From positions 2,294,001 through 2,358,000 of the forward strand of contig NZ_JAOVZR010000001.1 in the NCBI RefSeq assembly GCF_026619415.1: a DNA stretch of 64,000 bases, in the 5' to 3' direction. A program made the position numbers and the translations under genes. The DNA comes from Hoeflea algicola (GTDB taxonomy: Bacteria; Pseudomonadota; Alphaproteobacteria; Rhizobiales; Rhizobiaceae). The notes beneath the pieces were generated by a model that made no database searches, had not been told where the DNA came from, and worked only from the letters and a program-made list of their open reading frames with translations. This document shows, piece after piece, positions 61,515 through 64,000 of the stretch. Each line of letters begins with the position of its first letter. The stretch's first letter is position 1.

Positions 61515-62775
61515 CCGAAAACCCCCGGTCCGTCTCGCTCAGTCGAACACGTTCGGCGTCGAGCCAGCTTTCGATGAAGCCTTGCGCCGCGTCCGCGACG
61601 ATGGCGTTGCCATAGCCTTTGAGCATGCCGGTGCGAGATCGGCCTTCGTAGGCGCTGCCAGATCCCAACTTGAAGGCAGCCCCATCAACCAGCGGGAATG
61701 AGCCGGGTTCAACTGGCCGCCACTTTCCATCCCGGCAGAACAGCCAATCAGCATCTCGCCAGAAGCCGTTAACCGGGCCGGTTGTGGGTTGTCCTTGAGC
61801 CAGTTCACTTCGTCCGTCAGATTGACCGCATGGCCACCCGCTATCCGCTTCTCCGGGTCTTGCCCGTTCCCGCGCAAGCTGTTCGGGCTGCCTGCTGTTG
61901 GTGTGCGCCACCCTGACATCGCTGCTGCTGCCATGTCCTGCGGTGTGCCCTTGCGTGCTGTCGGCCAACCAGACAGCGCCACCGTCTTCCTGCTGCTGTC
62001 GTTGTTGCCTGCCGCATTGTTGCCGTTCTGCGCTGGCGTCCCGGCCATCGGCGTCGGCCAGCCCGCCACACCCGCTTGTCTGCCCAACTGGTCCAGCCGC
62101 GAGCGCACCGACCCGTCCGGGTTCACTCCGGTCGTCGCCATGCCCGGCGTGTCCTTCCAGTCGCGCGTCGTCGTCGCCCAACCAGCCAGTTGAGCTGCCG
62201 TCTGAATGTTCAGCCCGCCATCCCGCCCGGAGCTTCCCGGCCCGGTCGTGCTGTTCGCTGTGGGGGTCGGCCAGCTTTTCCGCGCACCACCAGAGCCGGT
62301 GTCTTTCGTGCGGCGCCCCGAAGCCCGCAGCAGGGGCAACAGCCGCCCCGCAGGCGTAGCCCAGTCCTTCCAGGTCAGCTTGTACAAGGTCGAGCCAGCC
62401 AAGGCCGTCCTTGCTTCCAACCTGCTCGCCAAAGAGGATTGCAGGCTGGCACTGTGCGATGAGATGGAGCCCAAAGGGCCATAGGTGCCGCTCGTCAGCA
62501 AACCCGCCTCCTTTGCCTGCCGCGGAGAAAGGCTGGCAAGGGAAACTGGCGGTCCAGACTGGACGGGCGTCAGGCCATCCGGCGCGGCGCAGCCCGTAGC
62601 TCCAGACGCCGATACCGGCGCAGAGATGGACCTGGGTGTATCGTTCAAGCTCGGAGGGCGTGACATCTAGCAGGCTCCTTTCGTCAACATCACCCGGCGC
62701 AATCAGCCCGGCGGAAATCAGGTTGCGCAGCCACTGTGCTGCGTGCGGGTCAAATTCTGAATAGTAAGCGGCCAT
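61288..62775 (-). CDS. DNA (cytosine-5) methyltransferase, phage type
   Basis: 495 residues from ATG 62775. Motif I VHLCAGIGVWSYGLRRAGW, motif IV FPCQPFSAAGKGGG with nucleophile Cys80, motif VI as FGEQVGSK (ENV replaced by EQV), motif VIII-like HERHRLWWC, a long Gly/Asp/Ala-rich target-recognition part, and motif X MLKGYGNAIVADAAQ. It protects phage DNA from restriction or marks it. The last ~75 residues read over the downstream gene and look non-native. A second long frame overlaps most of it. Confidence 0.9.
   Translation of the reverse strand: MAAYYSEFDPHAAQWLRNLISAGLIAPGDVDERSLLDVTPSELERYTQVHLCAGIGVWSYGLRRAGWPDARPVWTASFPCQPFSAAGKGGGFADERHLWPFGLHLIAQCQPAILFGEQVGSKDGLGWLDLVQADLEGLGYACGAAVAPAAGFGAPHERHRLWWCAEKLADPHSEQHDRAGKLRAGWRAEHSDGSSTGWLGDDDARLEGHAGHGDDRSEPGRVGALAAGPVGQTSGCGGLADADGRDASAERQQCGRQQRQQQEDGGAVWLADSTQGHTAGHGSSSDVRVAHTNSRQPEQLARERARPGEADSGWPCGQSDGRSELAQGQPTTGPVNGFWRDADWLFCRDGKWRPVEPGSFPLVDGAAFKLGSGSAYEGRSRTGMLKGYGNAIVADAAQGFIESWLDAERVRLSETDRGFSDETRTHHRPRAGALARTGQGARHGSLPDRAEGAGAADGFGVLDRRMDRRQLVRHEEGLADHGTGRQARHHLGDRQ
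61539..62666 (-). CDS. Overlapping ORF inside the methyltransferase gene (alternate frame)
   Basis: 375 codons in the +1 shifted frame, same strand, wholly inside the methyltransferase gene. The product has LTSGTYGPL, STLYKLTWKDWATPAGR, LLRASGRRT, repeated GWPTP and SRWLMGLP phrases. I recognise this pattern from many phage proteins annotated as hypothetical next to or over such methyltransferases. It ends NVFD-stop, like true genes nearby. Whether it is translated is open. Confidence 0.5.
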   Translation of the reverse strand: MSRPPSLNDTPRSISAPVSASGATGCAAPDGLTPVQSGPPVSLASLSPRQAKEAGLLTSGTYGPLGSISSHSASLQSSLASRLEARTALAGSTLYKLTWKDWATPAGRLLPLLRASGRRTKDTGSGGARKSWPTPTANSTTGPGSSGRDGGLNIQTAAQLAGWATTTRDWKDTPGMATTGVNPDGSVRSRLDQLGRQAGVAGWPTPMAGTPAQNGNNAAGNNDSSRKTVALSGWPTARKGTPQDMAAAAMSGWRTPTAGSPNSLRGNGQDPEKRIAGGHAVNLTDEVNWLKDNPQPARLTASGEMLIGCSAGMESGGQLNPAHSRWLMGLPSSWDLAAPTKADLAPACSKAMATPSSRTRRKASSKAGSTPNVFD

Positions 62776-62777
62776 CG

Positions 62778-62963
62778 TCAAGCGCCACTCTTTACAAAAG
62801 CGTTAAGCGCAGCCGTGACCGTCTCGGCGTCGTCGCGGTCCCTGCACAAGGCCACCGCCCTGGCGGACGGTTTCTCATAAGACCCTACCGCTCCGCGCTT
62901 GGCGTCGAAAACGCGAAATAGCGCTCTGGGGCTGTCAGGCGTTTCATAGGAATAACGTTCCAT
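62778..62963 (-). CDS. Small hypothetical phage protein
   Basis: 61 residues, contains LFRVFDAKRGAVGSYEKPSA. ATG overlaps the upstream stop as TGATG; its stop overlaps the methyltransferase start region. No family recognised. Confidence 0.65.
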   Translation of the reverse strand: MERYSYETPDSPRALFRVFDAKRGAVGSYEKPSARAVALCRDRDDAETVTAALNAFVKSGA

Positions 62964-63172
62964 CAGTCAAACACTCCCATTTCGGATTTGCGCTCTGGCT
63001 CCAGAGCGACGTTTAACGCGGCCACCGGATCGGCGTGGCAGCCGACACCCCACGGACCGCCCTCGCGGCCCCGGTACTTGGCTATGGCTTGCCACCCACC
63101 GATGCTTTCGCGCAGTTGAAGATCAACGAGGCCGCGCGAAACGGCCTCGTTGATTGCAGCCTCGAGGCTCAC
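62963..63172 (-). CDS. Small hypothetical phage protein ending GVFD
   Basis: 69 residues from GTG 63172, overlapping the exonuclease stop as GTGA. Contains WQAIAKYRGREGGPWGVGC and DPVAALNVAL, a phrase seen in small phage proteins of unknown function. Ends GVFD-stop. Confidence 0.68.
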   Translation of the reverse strand: MSLEAAINEAVSRGLVDLQLRESIGGWQAIAKYRGREGGPWGVGCHADPVAALNVALEPERKSEMGVFD

Positions 63173-63729
63173 CCGAACACCCCTGTCTGGCGAGGCGCGA
63201 TGTCTCTGCCCCGCCCCTTCTTGACGGCAGCAACCAGACAGGTGATCTGGAATTTGGCGTCATCCAGTGCGTCGTGATGCGTACCGGTTCGCCCCATCGT
63301 GCGCGGGTCCAGATCGAACAGGTGCAGAGCCGTCCGCAGATCGCGCACGTTCCAAAACTTCCAGGGTGGGGTGACTTCCAGCTTCCGGCAGACGGCCTCC
63401 CACAACGTCACGTCGAAGGTTGAGCCGTTGCCCCACACGAACTCGGCGCCCGTGCGCATGAACCACGAGTGGAACATCTGCGCGGCTTCCGTCACCGGCT
63501 TGCGATCCGCCATGATCTTGGCCTGCGCGGCTTCCGATTGCTTTGCCCACCACTGATGCGTGGCGGGGTCTTCAATGAGGCCTATTTCCCGGCAGCTCGC
63601 CGCCGAGATGTTTTGCTTGAAGGTCTTCCCGATGGCGCCATTCAGATCAAACTGAGCAGCACCAATCGAGATGACAGAGGAACCAGGCTTGGTCCCGAGC
63701 GTTTCGAGGTCGAGCATTATGTGCTTCAT
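63169..63729 (-). CDS. 3'-5' exonuclease, DnaQ/RNase T fold (DUF5051-like)
   Basis: 186 residues. Exo [12 protein letters not shown], Exo [13 protein letters not shown], Exo [14 protein letters not shown] with the HxxxxxD arrangement. Similar to phage and Rv2179c-type exonucleases acting on RNA or DNA ends. Start overlaps the GapR-like gene stop (ATGA). Ends GVFG-stop. Confidence 0.9.
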   Translation of the reverse strand: MKHIMLDLETLGTKPGSSVISIGAAQFDLNGAIGKTFKQNISAASCREIGLIEDPATHQWWAKQSEAAQAKIMADRKPVTEAAQMFHSWFMRTGAEFVWGNGSTFDVTLWEAVCRKLEVTPPWKFWNVRDLRTALHLFDLDPRTMGRTGTHHDALDDAKFQITCLVAAVKKGRGRDIAPRQTGVFG

Positions 63730-64000
63730 CCGAACACTCCGAGCGCGCTGGCGTAGGTGTCGCGGAGCGCTTCGCGTTCGGATCGCTCGTCCTTGTCCAT
63801 CTTGAGAAGCTTCAGCATCTCGGCGAGGGTCTTCGTGTCGTAGCCCGCAGCCTTGGCTTCACCCTTCACGTCCTTGATGTCGTCAGCGAGGGTTTGCTTC
63901 TCTTCTTCGAGGCGCTGGATGCGCTCGACAAAGGATCTCAACTGGTCGCGTGCGACCCGGTGCGCGTCGCTGTTGTGGCCGACGCCGGCCTCTTCGGTAG
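63726..64000 (-). CDS. GapR-like nucleoid protein (DUF2312), partial
   Basis: The frame is open to the window edge, so the start is outside. Visible: [20 protein letters not shown] then [20 protein letters not shown] and a C-terminal helix ending ALGVFG. This is the UPF0335/DUF2312 family, whose chromosomal member GapR binds overtwisted AT-rich DNA ahead of forks and transcription. A phage copy beside replication genes may manage phage DNA topology. Confidence 0.88.
   Translation of the reverse strand, partial: TEEAGVGHNSDAHRVARDQLRSFVERIQRLEEEKQTLADDIKDVKGEAKAAGYDTKTLAEMLKLLKMDKDERSEREALRDTYASALGVFG

Larger units (their letters stand above)
24044..64000. mobile_element. Podovirus-type prophage, left end at tRNA-Val, right end beyond window
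   Basis: All gene classes of a tailed phage are present: terminase small and large subunits, portal, scaffold, capsid, T7-like tail nozzle and internal virion proteins, receptor-binding proteins, lysis genes, replication proteins and antirestriction. No tape measure, sheath or major tail tube protein is seen, so the tail is short. No integrase, excisionase or CI-type repressor is visible, so the element extends past 64000. Open reading frames of the virion module look intact. Confidence 0.93.

Noticed and set aside
24044..64000. Gene transfer agent instead of a prophage
   Set aside because: A full replication module, terS, antirestriction, tRNA-linked left end and podovirus tail genes are present; alphaproteobacterial GTAs have siphovirus-type genes and no replication genes.

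Overview
The window joins about 24 kb of chromosome to about 40 kb of a tailed-phage prophage. The gene set points to an alphaproteobacterium of the Hyphomicrobiales (Rhizobiales): a ferrochelatase tail followed by an SPFH/NfeD pair, a gltB-gltD operon, CpdR, an MmgR/ar8-like small RNA, and a small heat-shock gene under an RpoH-like promoter and a ROSE-like thermometer. I cannot name genus or species from the sequence alone.

Host part (1-24043). In order: the hemH 3' end, SPFH protein and NfeD; kpsF-type sugar isomerase (-); an outer-membrane beta-barrel protein; galU (-); a periplasmic MltB-type lytic transglycosylase; a DUF459 SGNH protein; gltD, a 57-codon bridging ORF and gltB (-); a threonine aldolase; a four-gene bufferin (copper-binding RiPP) operon bufA-bufB-bufC-DoxX; hsp20 (-); a lysophospholipase-like hydrolase; hisN (-); a ~75-nt sRNA with its own promoter and terminator; an N-formylglutamate amidohydrolase (-); cpdR; and tRNA-Val(GAC) with encoded CCA.

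Prophage (24044 to beyond 64000). The 3' end of tRNA-Val is the presumed attachment site. No integrase, CI-like repressor or attR copy lies in the window, so these are probably past the right edge. Left arm: nine small minus-strand genes with recurrent ribosome-binding leaders, facing three small plus-strand genes across an operator-like inverted repeat. Virion module (27.5-44.4 kb, minus strand): the order is T7-like (portal, scaffold, capsid, adaptor gp11, nozzle gp12, gp13-like GNATs, gp14-like protein, two large internal virion proteins), ending with an M15 peptidase; terminase large subunit lies upstream of portal. No T7-type RNA polymerase is present; host-type promoters and intrinsic terminators are. 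Lysis genes (holin, Rz1/Rz, GH108 endolysin) sit next to terL. Two receptor-binding proteins share an N-terminal domain and flank a plus-strand O-antigen-type acyltransferase. TerS is separated from TerL by about 7 kb.

Right arm (52.2-64 kb). A plus-strand cluster holds ArdA antirestriction and small proteins. A minus-strand replication and modification module holds a Prim-Pol, a RepA-like helicase, an iteron-like repeat cluster, family A DNA polymerase, C5 DNA methyltransferase (overlapped by a long ORF in another frame), a DnaQ-fold exonuclease, DNA-binding small proteins, and a GapR-like (DUF2312) protein cut by the window end.

Most notable: the iteron-like cluster at 54.6-54.75 kb, the 1.1-kb same-strand overlapping ORF pair, a recurrent (V/I)F(D/E/G)-stop gene-end motif, a 17-nt promoter box shared by the two early operons, a frameshift-like split between primase and helicase, and the host bufferin operon.
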